Shown here in pieces: positions 24,425 to 33,545 of a stretch of 49,563 nucleotides of DNA. A program made the translations under genes and the position numbers. Under the pieces are notes generated by a model. The model was not told where the DNA came from. It saw only the letters and a list, made by a program, of their open reading frames with translations, and did not search any database. Positions within the stretch are counted from its first letter, which is position 1; the number at the start of each line of letters is the position of its first letter. This DNA comes from CAMTWB01 sp037441775 (lineage in GTDB: Bacteria > Desulfobacterota > Syntrophia > Syntrophales > CAMTWB01): positions 1-49,563 of the forward strand of contig JBBIRO010000020.1 in the NCBI GenBank assembly GCA_037441775.1. Direction: 5' to 3'.

Positions 24425-24575
24425 GAAAAAAATCAAAAGCCCCTCTTCTTCGAGGGGTTGGGGCGAGGGTGATTATAGGCGTTATTTATAATGCGAGAGC
24501 TCCCCGTCTCCCTTTTCCTCTCGTGCGATGAAAGGGGAAAAAGGACTTTTTGCGAAGCCGTCAATTATGGAGAGA
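24425..24575 (+). repeat. Diverged intergenic element, copy 2
   Basis: Same order as at 19226: A-rich run, CCCCTC/GAGGGG hairpin (24440-24457), gattatag...gttattta, pyrimidine-rich part and a gactttttgcgaagccgtcaa end. The ORF frame is open across it, but the true start of the next gene is at its end. Confidence 0.5.
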
Positions 24576-24580
24576 CTGAA

Positions 24581-25624
24581 ATGAGTTCTGATGTCCTGGA
24601 GCAATTGCTCCGTAAGGCCAAAGCTAATCTTCAAAGGGTGGTGTTTCCTGAATCCCACGAGGAGAAGATCCTCCGTGCGGCTCGTCAGGTGCGGGACCGG
24701 GGCATTGCCTATCCCATTCTCGTTGGGGAACCAGGTGCCGTATCCGCCTTAGCGGAAAGCCTCCTGCTGTCGCTGGACGGGATTGCGGTGGTCGATCACA
24801 CCGCCGTTGCAAAAATCGAACAACTCGCCGATGGCTATGCCAAGATCAATCCGGATCTTCCGGCTTCCGCTGTCAGGCGCATGCTAAAAGCCCCGCTTTA
24901 TTTTGCCGCCATGATGGTGAAATTAGACGAGGCGGACGGTCTTGTGGCCGGGCTGAGCCATACGACGGGAGAGGTGATCATGGCCAGTGAGATGATCATC
25001 GGATTGCAGGAAGGTGTGTCGACAGTCTCAAGTATGGGCATTCTGTCCATCCCAGGATATGATGGTCCAGATGGTAACCTGTTGGGGATTGCCGACTGTG
25101 CAGTCTGTCCGGCGCCCGATGCGAAAGAACTGGCCGACATCGCAATCTCGACTGCTGACACCCTGCGCAGTTTGCTGGGTTGGGAGCCGCGTATTGCCCT
25201 GTTGTCTTTTTCCACAAAGGGCAGCGCCGGCCACGAGCTGGTGGACAGGGTGTTAATGGCTTTGGAGATGGTGCGCGAGCGCAGGCCGGATCTGCTCATT
25301 GACGGCGAGCTTCAGCTCGATTCCGCAATCTCGCCGGAGGTTGCCGCCAGGAAGGTAAAGGGCGGCAGCCCGGTAGCCGGCAAGGCCAACATTCTGATCT
25401 TCCCGGATCTCAATGCCGGCAACATTGGGGTGAAGCTTGTCCAGCAATTTGCCCAGGCGGTGGCTTATGGGCCGCTGCTTCAGGGTTTTGCCAAACCGGT
25501 AAGCGACCTGTCCCGGGGTGCTCCGGTGGAGGAGATTGTGGGAGCCGCAATTATGACCGCCGTCCGCGCCCAGAGCAATTGCCGTAAAATCTCCCTCTTC
25601 CCAGAGGGCAAAGGGTTGCCGTGA
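24581..25624 (+). CDS. Phosphate acetyl/butyryltransferase
   Basis: Converts an acyl-CoA and phosphate into acyl phosphate and CoA. The 347-residue protein belongs to the PTA/PTB family: opening VVFPESHEEKILRAARQ, ADGLVAGLSHTTGEVI, FSTKGSAGHELVDRV, DGELQLDSAISPEVAARK and ANILIFPDLNAGNIGVKLVQ are all present and typical of Pta. The open frame begins at 24491, but GGAGAG just before ATG 24581 and the family N-terminus support the shorter form. The presence of butyrate kinase downstream suggests a C4 or branched acyl substrate, though the sequence looks more Pta-like than Ptb-like. The acyl chain is therefore undecided. Confidence 0.9.
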   Translation: MSSDVLEQLLRKAKANLQRVVFPESHEEKILRAARQVRDRGIAYPILVGEPGAVSALAESLLLSLDGIAVVDHTAVAKIEQLADGYAKINPDLPASAVRRMLKAPLYFAAMMVKLDEADGLVAGLSHTTGEVIMASEMIIGLQEGVSTVSSMGILSIPGYDGPDGNLLGIADCAVCPAPDAKELADIAISTADTLRSLLGWEPRIALLSFSTKGSAGHELVDRVLMALEMVRERRPDLLIDGELQLDSAISPEVAARKVKGGSPVAGKANILIFPDLNAGNIGVKLVQQFAQAVAYGPLLQGFAKPVSDLSRGAPVEEIVGAAIMTAVRAQSNCRKISLFPEGKGLP

Positions 25625-25720
25625 TAGTGATAATAGTCTTTATTTCAACTGTTTATCGCCTAATTCATCCCAATTTGCCAGGTGAGGGGAAGCGTGAATT
25701 ATTGCAGAGCCGTCAATAAT
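25625..25720 (+). repeat. Diverged intergenic element, copy 3
   Basis: A partial copy: gataatagtctttatttca, then gtgaggggaagcgtgaatt and gcagagccgtcaataat, matching the later parts of copies 1 and 2. The C-rich hairpin is absent. Confidence 0.4.
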
Positions 25721-25770
25721 CGGACAATTCGCCGACGTAGCCATTCTAAAGAGCTCAAGGGGAGCGATAA

Positions 25771-27868
25771 ATGTTAGACGCATTATTCAAGCCCAAGTCC
25801 GTGGCCGTAGTGGGGGCCTCCGCGAAAGAGTTCAATATGGGAAACAAGATCATCATGAACCTGGTGGAATTCGGATTCCAAGGGCACATTTACCCCATTA
25901 ACCCCAATGTTGATGAGGTCCAGGGCGTCAAGGCCTACAGGTCCATACTCGATGTCCCCACCGATGTCGATGTAGTTCACCTGCCGATCCCGGCGGCATC
26001 AGTTCCTCAGGTAATCGCGGAATGTGCTCAGAAGAACGTTAAATTTGCCATTCTCAACGGTGGTGGTTTTGCCGAGACCGGCCCGGCGGGGAAGTCCCTC
26101 GAAGATGAATGCTTCGCAACGGCCAAAAAACACGGCATCAGGCTTTTCGGTCCTAATTGTCAAGGGATCATCAATGCGTCGCCGGAGGTTAAGGCCTACT
26201 GCAACTTTACTTTCACGCGACCAGAGCCGGGCGTCGTCTCCATCATCGCTCTTTCCGGTGGCGTTGCCGAGCTGCTCCATCAAACTCTCCACCGGATGGG
26301 GGTGGGAACAAGGATGTATGCCTCCAATGGAAACGCCCGCGACGTTTCTATCCCGGAAATCATTGAATACTTTGGCAACGATGAGGGATGCCAGGTAATN
26401 NNNNNNNNNNNNNNNNNTAATAGTACTCTACATCGAGGGCATCCGCGACCCGCAAAAGTTTCTGGCGGTAGCCACAGAGGTTGTCAAAAAGAAACCGATC
26501 GTTGTCATGCAGGCGGGTCGCAGCAAAGCAGGCGCCGAGGCAGCCGCGACCCATACGGGCGCTCTGGTGCGCAAAGACATTACCAGCGATCTCATCTTTG
26601 AAAAAGCAGGCATCCTTACTTTTCCGGATGAGGAGTCCCTCTGTCAGGCGGCGGGTGTTTTTACCGCCCAGCCAATACCGCGCGGCAACCGCGTAGGCGT
26701 CATCACCAACGCGGCCGGCCCCATGGTGATTGCCAGTGATTTTCTTTCCCAGGGCGGTCTTCTGATTCCCCCGCTTTCCCAAGAATCGGTGGCCAGGCTG
26801 AGGGCAATACTCCACAAGGAAGTTACCATCCGCAATCCCGTCGATGTTCTTGCCACCGGTACTCCGTTACACTTCCTGACAGCCCTCGATGTTTTGATGG
26901 AAGATGACGGAATCGACAGCATTTTCATTAGCCTGGCAACCCCCTTCTTTGTCGATAACGTCAACGTTGCCAGGCAGATCGCGGAAGTAAATAAAAGGAA
27001 AACAAAACCCATCCTCGTTGCCCTCCAGACAGAAAAGACCGTATTCGCCGAGCCGGTGCGGATATTGAGGGAAGCCGGCGTGTCCTGCTATGATTTCCCG
27101 TCTGGCGCCGCAAGGGCGCTCATTGCCTTAACCAGGCGCGGCGAAGTCCTGAGACGAAAGCCGGGGAAGGTAACGCGCTACAAAGATGTGGATCGGGCAG
27201 GGGCAAAAGACATCGTGAAGGCCGCCCAGTCCGCGGGAAGGAAGGTGCTCTGCGCCGCCGACGCATACAAATTGCTGAGCTCATACGGTATTCCCGTTGC
27301 CGATTGGCAGGTGCGATCCAATGCGAAGGAAGCCGCGATGGCCGCAAAAAAAATCGGCTTTCCCGTCGCAATCAAGATCGACCACGAATCCGCGGTCCAC
27401 AAGAGCGATTGGGGCGGCGTTGCCCTCAATCTGCAGGACGGCAAATCGGTCCGCGAAGCCGTGGAGAAAATGGCCGGCTCCTTCCAGAGCGCAGAGCTGA
27501 AATTTCTTGTTCAGAAGTTCCTGCCCGGCGGCAAGGAACTCATAGTAGGCAGCAGGTCCGAAGCAGCAGGCAAGCTTATTATGTGCGGTATGGGCGGTAT
27601 CTATGCGGAAGTTTTCGAGGATGTGTCCTTCAGAATCGCCCCGGTAACGGACATTGAGGTAAAGCAAATGCTTTCTGGTCTAAAAACAGCTCCCATCCTC
27701 AAGGGCATCAGAGGTGAAAAGGGAATTGACGAAAAGAAACTCCTGGAGGTGATCATGCGCATTTCCCAGTTGGTGGATGACATCCCGGCCATTCAGGAGA
27801 TGGACATCAATCCCCTCGTCGTTTTCGAAAACCATCTCTTTGCGGTGGATGTTAGGATATGTCTGTAG
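25771..27868 (+). CDS. Acyl-CoA synthetase (ADP-forming), interrupted by an assembly gap
   Basis: Makes ATP from ADP and phosphate while hydrolysing an acyl-CoA to its acid. The first part (25771 to 26399) has the CoA-binding Rossmann fold (KSVAVVGASAKEFNMGN) and the phospho-His region (GPNCQGIIN). The second part (from 26418) carries on with VLYIEGIRDPQKFL, the flavodoxin-like ligase domain and a C-terminal ATP-grasp domain ending in EMDINPLVVF. The apparent frame change at the 18-N run is artefactual: collapsing the Ns on the shared taat gives CQVIVLYIEG and restores one frame of about 691 residues, the usual fused alpha-beta length. The substrate could be acetyl-CoA or a longer or aryl acyl-CoA. 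Confidence 0.9.
26400..26417. other. Assembly gap (18 N) inside the acyl-CoA synthetase gene
   Basis: The left side ends in ggtaat and the right side starts with taatag. A 4-base overlap explains both the gap and the frame change. Confidence 0.95.
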
Positions 27869-27926
27869 CGTGAAGAAGCGAAGAGGGAATTCTTAATGCT
27901 CAAGAAGAAAACTGAGGGAACTGATA

Positions 27927-29039
27927 ATGTCAGGGGCTAAAAAATACCGGGTGCTGGCGATCAATCCCGGCTCGACCTCGACCAAGGTAGCAATCTTCGA
28001 GAACGATGAGGAGATTTTCTCGGCCGATGTCTCCCACGAGGCAGCCAAACTCAGAGAGTTTCCTGAGATAAGCGATCAATTTCCGTATCGTAAGGAGACA
28101 ATTCTGGCGGAGTTGGCCAAAGCTAAGATCTCTCTTCAAGGGATGGACGCTTTTGCGGGGCGAGGCGGAGGCCTGGTTGGTCTGGAAGGCGGAACCTATA
28201 TCGTAAACGAGATATTGCTGCATCATGCGCGGATCGGTTTTACCGTGAAGCACCCCGCGACATTGGGCAGCCAGTTGGCTTATGACTTCGCAAAAACTTA
28301 CGGCGGCAAGGCTTTTGTTGTCAACCCACCTGATGTTGATGAGTTTGAACCTGTTGCAAGGATCAGCGGCCTTGCCGATGTCCACCGGGAGAGCAGAGTT
28401 CATGCGCTTAACCAGAAGGAGGTTGCCATACGCTATGCCAAAGATATGGGTCGGCGGTACGAGGATTTGAATCTCGTCATCTCCCATATCGGAGGTGGGG
28501 TGTCGGTCACCGCCCATCGGAAGGGTCGCATGGTCGATTCCAACGATATCTATAATGGCGATGGCCCCATGTCGCCAAACCGCGCTGGCGGCATACCAGC
28601 CACGGCCATAATCAGGATGTGCTACTCCGGCAGGTACAGCGAAAGAGAAATGCATGACCGTATCACCAAAACGGGTGGCCTCGTCGATCACCTTGGCACC
28701 GCGGAGGTGATCGAGGTGCTTGAGCGCATTAAGAGCGGTGATGCTTATGCGAAGCTCATCTACGATGCCCTGATTTATCAGATAGGCAAAAACATAGGAG
28801 CATACGCGGCTGTACTGAAAGGCGATGTTGACGCGATTCTCCTTACCGGGGGCATTGCCCATGACGACTATCTGGTTGGGCAGATAACAGACATGGTTAA
28901 GCGCATAGCTCCGGTTAAGGTATATGCGGGCGAGTTTGAGATGGAAGCTTTGGCGGCGGGAGCATATCGAGTTTTGTCTGGCGAGGAGCAGGGCAAAATT
29001 TATACCGGAACGCCAGTTTGGAGCGGGGTTAAAAGATAG
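27927..29039 (+). CDS. buk: Butyrate kinase
   Basis: Transfers phosphate between a short-chain acyl phosphate (butyryl or branched) and ADP, giving ATP in fermentation. The 370-residue protein fits the ASKHA acetate/butyrate kinase family and the Buk subgroup: LAINPGSTSTKVAIF at the N-terminus, GRGGGLVGLEGGTY, NPPDVDEFEPVARISG, SHIGGGVSV (phosphate loop), NDIYNGDGPMSPNRAG and LTGGIAHDDYLV. The start is preceded by GAGGGA. It follows the ADP-forming synthetase and precedes the acyl carrier protein gene. Confidence 0.95.
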   Translation: MSGAKKYRVLAINPGSTSTKVAIFENDEEIFSADVSHEAAKLREFPEISDQFPYRKETILAELAKAKISLQGMDAFAGRGGGLVGLEGGTYIVNEILLHHARIGFTVKHPATLGSQLAYDFAKTYGGKAFVVNPPDVDEFEPVARISGLADVHRESRVHALNQKEVAIRYAKDMGRRYEDLNLVISHIGGGVSVTAHRKGRMVDSNDIYNGDGPMSPNRAGGIPATAIIRMCYSGRYSEREMHDRITKTGGLVDHLGTAEVIEVLERIKSGDAYAKLIYDALIYQIGKNIGAYAAVLKGDVDAILLTGGIAHDDYLVGQITDMVKRIAPVKVYAGEFEMEALAAGAYRVLSGEEQGKIYTGTPVWSGVKR

Positions 29040-29094
29040 ACAAAGGCGATAGGCGACCTCGAAAACCTGAATAAAAAGAAAGGACTAACCAACA

Positions 29095-29343
29095 ATGGAA
29101 CTAAAAGACGAAGTACTGGAAAAGATCATCCAGCGCGCCGCCCAACTCTTCCAAAAAGCCCCGGCGGAATTGAGCGCCAACACGGAGTTTGTGGCTGACC
29201 TTAAGGCCAAATCCGTCAACTATGTGCAGATAATAGCGGTATTAGAGGATGCATTTGACGTCGAAATCGCATTTATGGAGTTCAGAAGAAAAAAGACTCT
29301 GGGCGAGGCCGCCGCTTTTGTTGCTGAACTTTGCGGGGGCTGA
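29095..29343 (+). CDS. Acyl carrier protein
   Basis: 82-residue acidic four-helix carrier. The phosphopantetheine site is Ser40 in DLKAKSVNYVQI, where the usual Asp-Ser-Leu is replaced by Lys-Ser-Val; this departs from fatty-acid-synthesis ACPs and suggests a specialised carrier. Length and helix pattern match the family. It lies directly after butyrate kinase and 45 bases before the hydrolase gene. The AcpS-like protein at 24022 is the likely modifying enzyme. Which acyl or aryl group it carries is unknown. Confidence 0.88.
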   Translation: MELKDEVLEKIIQRAAQLFQKAPAELSANTEFVADLKAKSVNYVQIIAVLEDAFDVEIAFMEFRRKKTLGEAAAFVAELCGG

Positions 29344-29387
29344 CAAATCACAAGCCAGAGCTACCTTTGTCAATAGGGAGGATTACC

Positions 29388-31208
29388 ATGTTAGTAGTAA
29401 ACGCTGAAAGAATAACTAAAAAAGAAATTATCGGCGGAGTAGAGTTTGAGACCGTGTATAGAAAGGCCCGCATCCCGGTACCACCCGATACGCTGAAAAA
29501 TATTGCCGCCGGCTCAACTTTGGCTGAGGGTGAAAAGGTCTCCGGCATGGAAGAGAAAGAAAATGATTTCAAAATTCTTGGCGCCGCTTTTGGGTTTTGT
29601 CCGGAGTTTAACCCCCGCACCGTTATGGCCAATGATTATATCGTCTGTGACCAGGATGTCGCCGTAACCCTGCGTGATGGTACAATCATCTACTGCGACA
29701 TTTACCGCCCGGTGAATGCGGCCGAGAAAATCCCCGCCATCGTCTCCTGGAGCTACTTTGGCAAGCGTCCGGGCGAAGGCATGGATGAATGGCAGGTCAT
29801 CGGCGTTCCTCCGGGGACGGTTTCCCGTATGGCCAAGTTTGAATCCTGCGACCCGGCGTACTGGTGCCGTCAAGGTTATGCGGTTGCCAACGTCGACCCG
29901 CGTGGCTGCGGTCATTCGCAGGGCGATATCAACATGTTCGGCACCCAGGATGCCCGGGACGGCTATGACTTTATCGAGTGGCTGGCAACCCGGGAATGGT
30001 GCAACGGAAGAATCGGCATGTGCGGAAACTCCGGCGTCGCTATGACCCAGTATAGAATCGCCGCCGAGCAGCCCCCGCACCTGGTCTGTATCGCGCCCTG
30101 GGAGGGCACCGGAGACCTCTATCGCGAATCGCTATTTGAAGGTGGTATCCCGGCATTGAGCTTTAACAACTTTATTACGTCCTCATTAGTCGGGCCGGGC
30201 TATATCGATGATAATGTCGCCATGGCCGAAAAGTATCCGTTTATGAATGAATATTGGGCGGACAAGATACCGAAATGGGAGAAGATAAAGATTCCAACCT
30301 ATATGACAGCCTGCTGGCAGCATATGCATCTGCGCGGCACGATGGAGTGTTTCCGTAAGATCCGCTCCACCAAGAAATGGCTCCGCGCCCACAGAGAGTT
30401 CGAGTGGCCTGATGCGTATTGCAACAAATACCTGGAAGACCTGAGGCGCTTTTATGACCGTTATCTGCGGGACATCAACAACGGTTGGGAACTGACGCCC
30501 CGGGTGCGCCTCGAAGTCATGGATGCCTATGAATATGATTTCCAGACCGACCGCCCGGAAAAGGAATTCCCCCTTGCCAGAACTCAATACCGGAAGCTCT
30601 ATCTTAGGCCGGATAATGCGTCGCTTAGCCTGGAGCCGATTACGCAGGAGTCCAAGATCAGCTATGACGGGGAAAAAGGGATTGTCACTTTTGATATGAA
30701 GTTTGAGGAAACTACCGAACTTACCGGGTACTTCAAGCTTCACCTGTGGGTTCAAGCTGAGTCCCATAACGATATGGACCTATTTGTGAATGTTCAGAAG
30801 CNNNNNNNNNNAGATGAGAACGGCGCCTGGCTGCCGACCTCCGTTCTCGCTGAGCCGCATCCAGGCGCCTGGGGTAAGATCAGAGTATCTCGTCGCGCAC
30901 TAGATCCCAAGCTGTCCAAAGACTTCCAGCCGGTCCAGGCCCATACCAGGGATGAGAAGCTTTCACCGGGTGAAATTGTGCCCATTGACATCGAAATTTA
31001 TCCGACCAGCAGAATCTGGCACAAGGGGCAGCAGATTCGGCTGCAAATCGCCGGACATTATGTACGCGAAGGATGGTTCGAGCCCTTCTTTTGGGATATC
31101 GACAACAAAGGTAACCACATTATCCATGCGGGAGGCAAGTATGATTCATACCTTCAGGTTCCCGTGATTCCACCGAAATATCGGTCGGGGGATTATGTTT
31201 ACCGGTAA
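29388..31208 (+). CDS. CocE/NonD-type alpha/beta hydrolase
   Basis: Hydrolase of the X-Pro dipeptidyl-peptidase S15/CocE group (cleaves ester or amide bonds). ATG at 29388 is preferred to the upstream TTG-type opening, because GGGAGG (29376-29381) precedes it. Product is about 606 residues. The N-terminal core has VTLRDGTIIYCDIYRP, VANVDPRGCGHSQG and the nucleophile elbow GMCGNSGVA with Ser215. A C-terminal jelly-roll (galactose-binding-like, about 430-600) follows, as usual. A 10-N run at 30802-30811 interrupts the C-terminal domain but the frame stays open. There is no signal peptide, so it is cytoplasmic. The substrate may be an ester or a thioester of the pathway; inference. Confidence 0.88.
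   Translation: MLVVNAERITKKEIIGGVEFETVYRKARIPVPPDTLKNIAAGSTLAEGEKVSGMEEKENDFKILGAAFGFCPEFNPRTVMANDYIVCDQDVAVTLRDGTIIYCDIYRPVNAAEKIPAIVSWSYFGKRPGEGMDEWQVIGVPPGTVSRMAKFESCDPAYWCRQGYAVANVDPRGCGHSQGDINMFGTQDARDGYDFIEWLATREWCNGRIGMCGNSGVAMTQYRIAAEQPPHLVCIAPWEGTGDLYRESLFEGGIPALSFNNFITSSLVGPGYIDDNVAMAEKYPFMNEYWADKIPKWEKIKIPTYMTACWQHMHLRGTMECFRKIRSTKKWLRAHREFEWPDAYCNKYLEDLRRFYDRYLRDINNGWELTPRVRLEVMDAYEYDFQTDRPEKEFPLARTQYRKLYLRPDNASLSLEPITQESKISYDGEKGIVTFDMKFEETTELTGYFKLHLWVQAESHNDMDLFVNVQKXXXXDENGAWLPTSVLAEPHPGAWGKIRVSRRALDPKLSKDFQPVQAHTRDEKLSPGEIVPIDIEIYPTSRIWHKGQQIRLQIAGHYVREGWFEPFFWDIDNKGNHIIHAGGKYDSYLQVPVIPPKYRSGDYVYR
30802..30811. other. Assembly gap (10 N) inside the hydrolase gene
   Basis: Ten Ns between gttcagaagc and agatgagaac. 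The frame is unchanged if the stated length is used; a single codon (K-L-D) would also fit. Confidence 0.95.
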
Positions 31209-31312
31209 GGGCGAGACCGGCGGGAAGGAAGAGCAACGGGAAGTGTAGCCGCAAGAAAAAGCGGCAGAGGCAAACACGAGCAGTTGGATTGAATACAAAA
31301 GGAGGCGTAAAC

Positions 31313-32284
31313 ATGAAAGTTCTTGGACTAGCCTGTGGCAGAAAAATGAGCAATACGGAGATACTGGTCAAGGAAGCACTGATGGGCGCACAAGAGATGG
31401 GTGCAGAGGTGGAAATAGTACGTCTGATGGACCTCAATATCAAGCCCTGCACGGGGTGCAATTCCTGCGTTATCGATCTTTTCGAAAAAGCCGGTTCCGG
31501 GGAGTGCGTAATCAAGAATGACGATTTTGCTTTCATCGATGAAAAAATCCATGACTGCGACGGGCTGATTTTGGGCTCCCCAATTTATGAGAAGACGCCG
31601 CAGGGTTTGTTGAAGGTCTTAAATGACCGGATGGGGCCGTCGCATGATATGGCCTTTAGAATCATTGCAAAGAAGATCAGGGAGGCGAAGGGCATTACCA
31701 AAGGCAAGGGGCCGGACGAGAGGTCTTTCAAACCGCGGGTGGCGTCGCTTTTTGCCATCGGAGGCAGCGACTGGACGACGCTGGCGCTTCCCCTGCTGCA
31801 GATATTCGCTCTTCCGATGAACATGCTGGTTGTTGATCAGCATATATTCAACTGGATTGCTTTACCCGCCGTCGTCACATTGAGGCCGGAAATGCTTAAG
31901 AGGGCAAGAATGTCCGGGCGCCATGTCGCCGAGACCTTGAAGAAACCGATTGAAGAGGCAACGTACATCGGTGATCCGGGCAGGTGTCCCGTGTGCCATT
32001 CAAATGTTTTGGAACTCGGCAAGACGACTGAGCCGGTAATTTGCGCTGTCTGCGGTGTCAAGGGGACTTTGAAAACTAAAGGCGACAATTATGAGCTGGA
32101 GGTTAGCGACGAGGCGAGAGCCCTCTCACACATCCTGCTTTCAGGCAAATTTCATCATGGCGATAATCTGAAAAACATTTCCCTGAAGCCTGACCCGCGG
32201 ATGGCCGAGATCCCGGCGTTGATCGAGAAATACAAATCGTACTTGACGTACTCCAGGCCTGGTCAAGCGGGGATTGCAAAGTAG
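31313..32284 (+). CDS. NAD(P)H:FMN reductase-like iron-sulfur flavoprotein
   Basis: Flavodoxin-like fold protein of the NADPH-dependent FMN reductase/iron-sulfur flavoprotein type. I take ATG 31313, because AAGGAGG (31299-31305) precedes it. Of 323 residues, about 1-215 form the flavin domain (MKVLGLACGRKMSNTEILV, LGSPIYEKTPQGLLK). CTGCNSC at 46-52 gives three closely spaced cysteines, compatible with a cluster or disulfide. A short zinc-ribbon or rubredoxin-like tail follows, with CPVCHS and CAVCG pairs at about 223-245. Likely role: electron transfer to an enzyme of the pathway. Partner unknown. Confidence 0.8.
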   Translation: MKVLGLACGRKMSNTEILVKEALMGAQEMGAEVEIVRLMDLNIKPCTGCNSCVIDLFEKAGSGECVIKNDDFAFIDEKIHDCDGLILGSPIYEKTPQGLLKVLNDRMGPSHDMAFRIIAKKIREAKGITKGKGPDERSFKPRVASLFAIGGSDWTTLALPLLQIFALPMNMLVVDQHIFNWIALPAVVTLRPEMLKRARMSGRHVAETLKKPIEEATYIGDPGRCPVCHSNVLELGKTTEPVICAVCGVKGTLKTKGDNYELEVSDEARALSHILLSGKFHHGDNLKNISLKPDPRMAEIPALIEKYKSYLTYSRPGQAGIAK

Positions 32285-32493
32285 CTGAGCGGAGAGGCTG
32301 GGCAAGCATCGGTCTTGACTCACTGCGAAAACATTCGCGGCTTGCCTTGCCGGTTATCGTTTCCGCGGGAGTACCGCGCTCTTACCCTTTAGGCCGCAAA
32401 GAACGAGAAGATAAGCTGAAGTCCGGCAAGATTATCCCTGGCGACACGGACGCATAAGGAACTTGCCTGATTGCTACAAGGAGGATGTCTCCC
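32285..32493. other. Spacer between two flavoprotein genes
   Basis: About 200 bases without a gene or a clear signal beyond the AAGGAGG ribosome site (32478-32484) of the next gene. Confidence 0.5.
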
Positions 32494-33444
32494 ATGAGAA
32501 GTTTGATCGTCTATTACTCGCAGACAGGAAACACCGGAAAGATCGCCCGGGCGATTCACAAGGGCATGACTCCGTTATTGGAGCAATGCGATATTGCTAC
32601 CGTCAGGGAGGTAAAGCCGCAGGATTTAAATAATTACGATCTAATCGGCCTGGGCAGCCCGGTATGGGATGGCGCGGAGCCACCTAACGTCAGGCGCTTC
32701 ATAGAGAACATAACGAAACAACAGGGGAGGCACATCTTCTCCTTTAACACTCACGGCGTTATGCCGGAGCAGTATTTCCCTGCCGTGGTCAGGAGGCTGA
32801 GGGGAAAGGGCTTTACGGTCATCGGAATGAGAGACTGGTACGGGGACGGCATTTTTCAACTTGCCCCCAGCCCCTATTTTACTCACGGGCATCCCGACGA
32901 GATTGACCTGAAGGAGGCCGAGGATTTTGGCGGAGAAATGATAGAGATGAGCCGCAGAATATCGGCAGGGAAGACCGAACTCATCCCGCCGGTGCCGGAG
33001 CATGTGCTCACGCCGCAATTACTGGCTCTGACGGAATTCTACCGGTCCGGCCATAACCCGCACGGCCTCATAAAATATGATGCGGAGAAGTGCAGCTATC
33101 CTAAGTGCCGCCTCTGCATGGACCATTGTCTGATGGATTACATCGACCTGTCGGCTTCGCCAAGAGCCTTCGGGTCTAACAAAACAGAGTGTGACATGTG
33201 GCTTGGCTGTACCTTTTGTGAAATGATCTGTCCTACCGGCGCCATATCCTGTGACTGGGAAGGCTTCATGAAGGACTTTGGCGAAAAGATAGGCGTGGTT
33301 CTTGGCGGCAATCCGCTTCAGGCTGCGGCCGAAGCGGCGATCGCTTCAGGTCGATTGAGGATGCTGGTGCCCAAGGAAGAGGTGAGGTGGGACAGGCTCT
33401 ATTTCAAGGTTCACAATAAACGCCCCCGCTTCAAGATATCTTGA
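32494..33444 (+). CDS. Flavodoxin-ferredoxin fusion (EFR1-type)
   Basis: Electron carrier with an N-terminal flavodoxin domain and two [4Fe-4S] motifs. ATG 32494 is chosen; the ATG at 32485 overlaps the AAGGAGG ribosome site. The flavodoxin part starts SLIVYYSQTGNTGKIA (FMN phosphate loop), with LGSPVWDGAEPPNVRRF. The ferredoxin part has KCSYPKCRLCMDHC and ECDMWLGCTFCEMICPTG. At 316 residues it matches proteins named EFR1. Probably links the oxidoreductases of the cluster, but the direction of electron flow is not readable. Confidence 0.83.
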   Translation: MRSLIVYYSQTGNTGKIARAIHKGMTPLLEQCDIATVREVKPQDLNNYDLIGLGSPVWDGAEPPNVRRFIENITKQQGRHIFSFNTHGVMPEQYFPAVVRRLRGKGFTVIGMRDWYGDGIFQLAPSPYFTHGHPDEIDLKEAEDFGGEMIEMSRRISAGKTELIPPVPEHVLTPQLLALTEFYRSGHNPHGLIKYDAEKCSYPKCRLCMDHCLMDYIDLSASPRAFGSNKTECDMWLGCTFCEMICPTGAISCDWEGFMKDFGEKIGVVLGGNPLQAAAEAAIASGRLRMLVPKEEVRWDRLYFKVHNKRPRFKIS

Positions 33445-33545
33445 AGACAAGTGCTGCCGAGAAAAGGGTGTTGTCCTTAAGAAGGCGTGAAAAAGGCGAA
33501 GGTTTGATTGCTCAAAAAGCAGAGCATTTAAGGTAAGAGGCTGTT

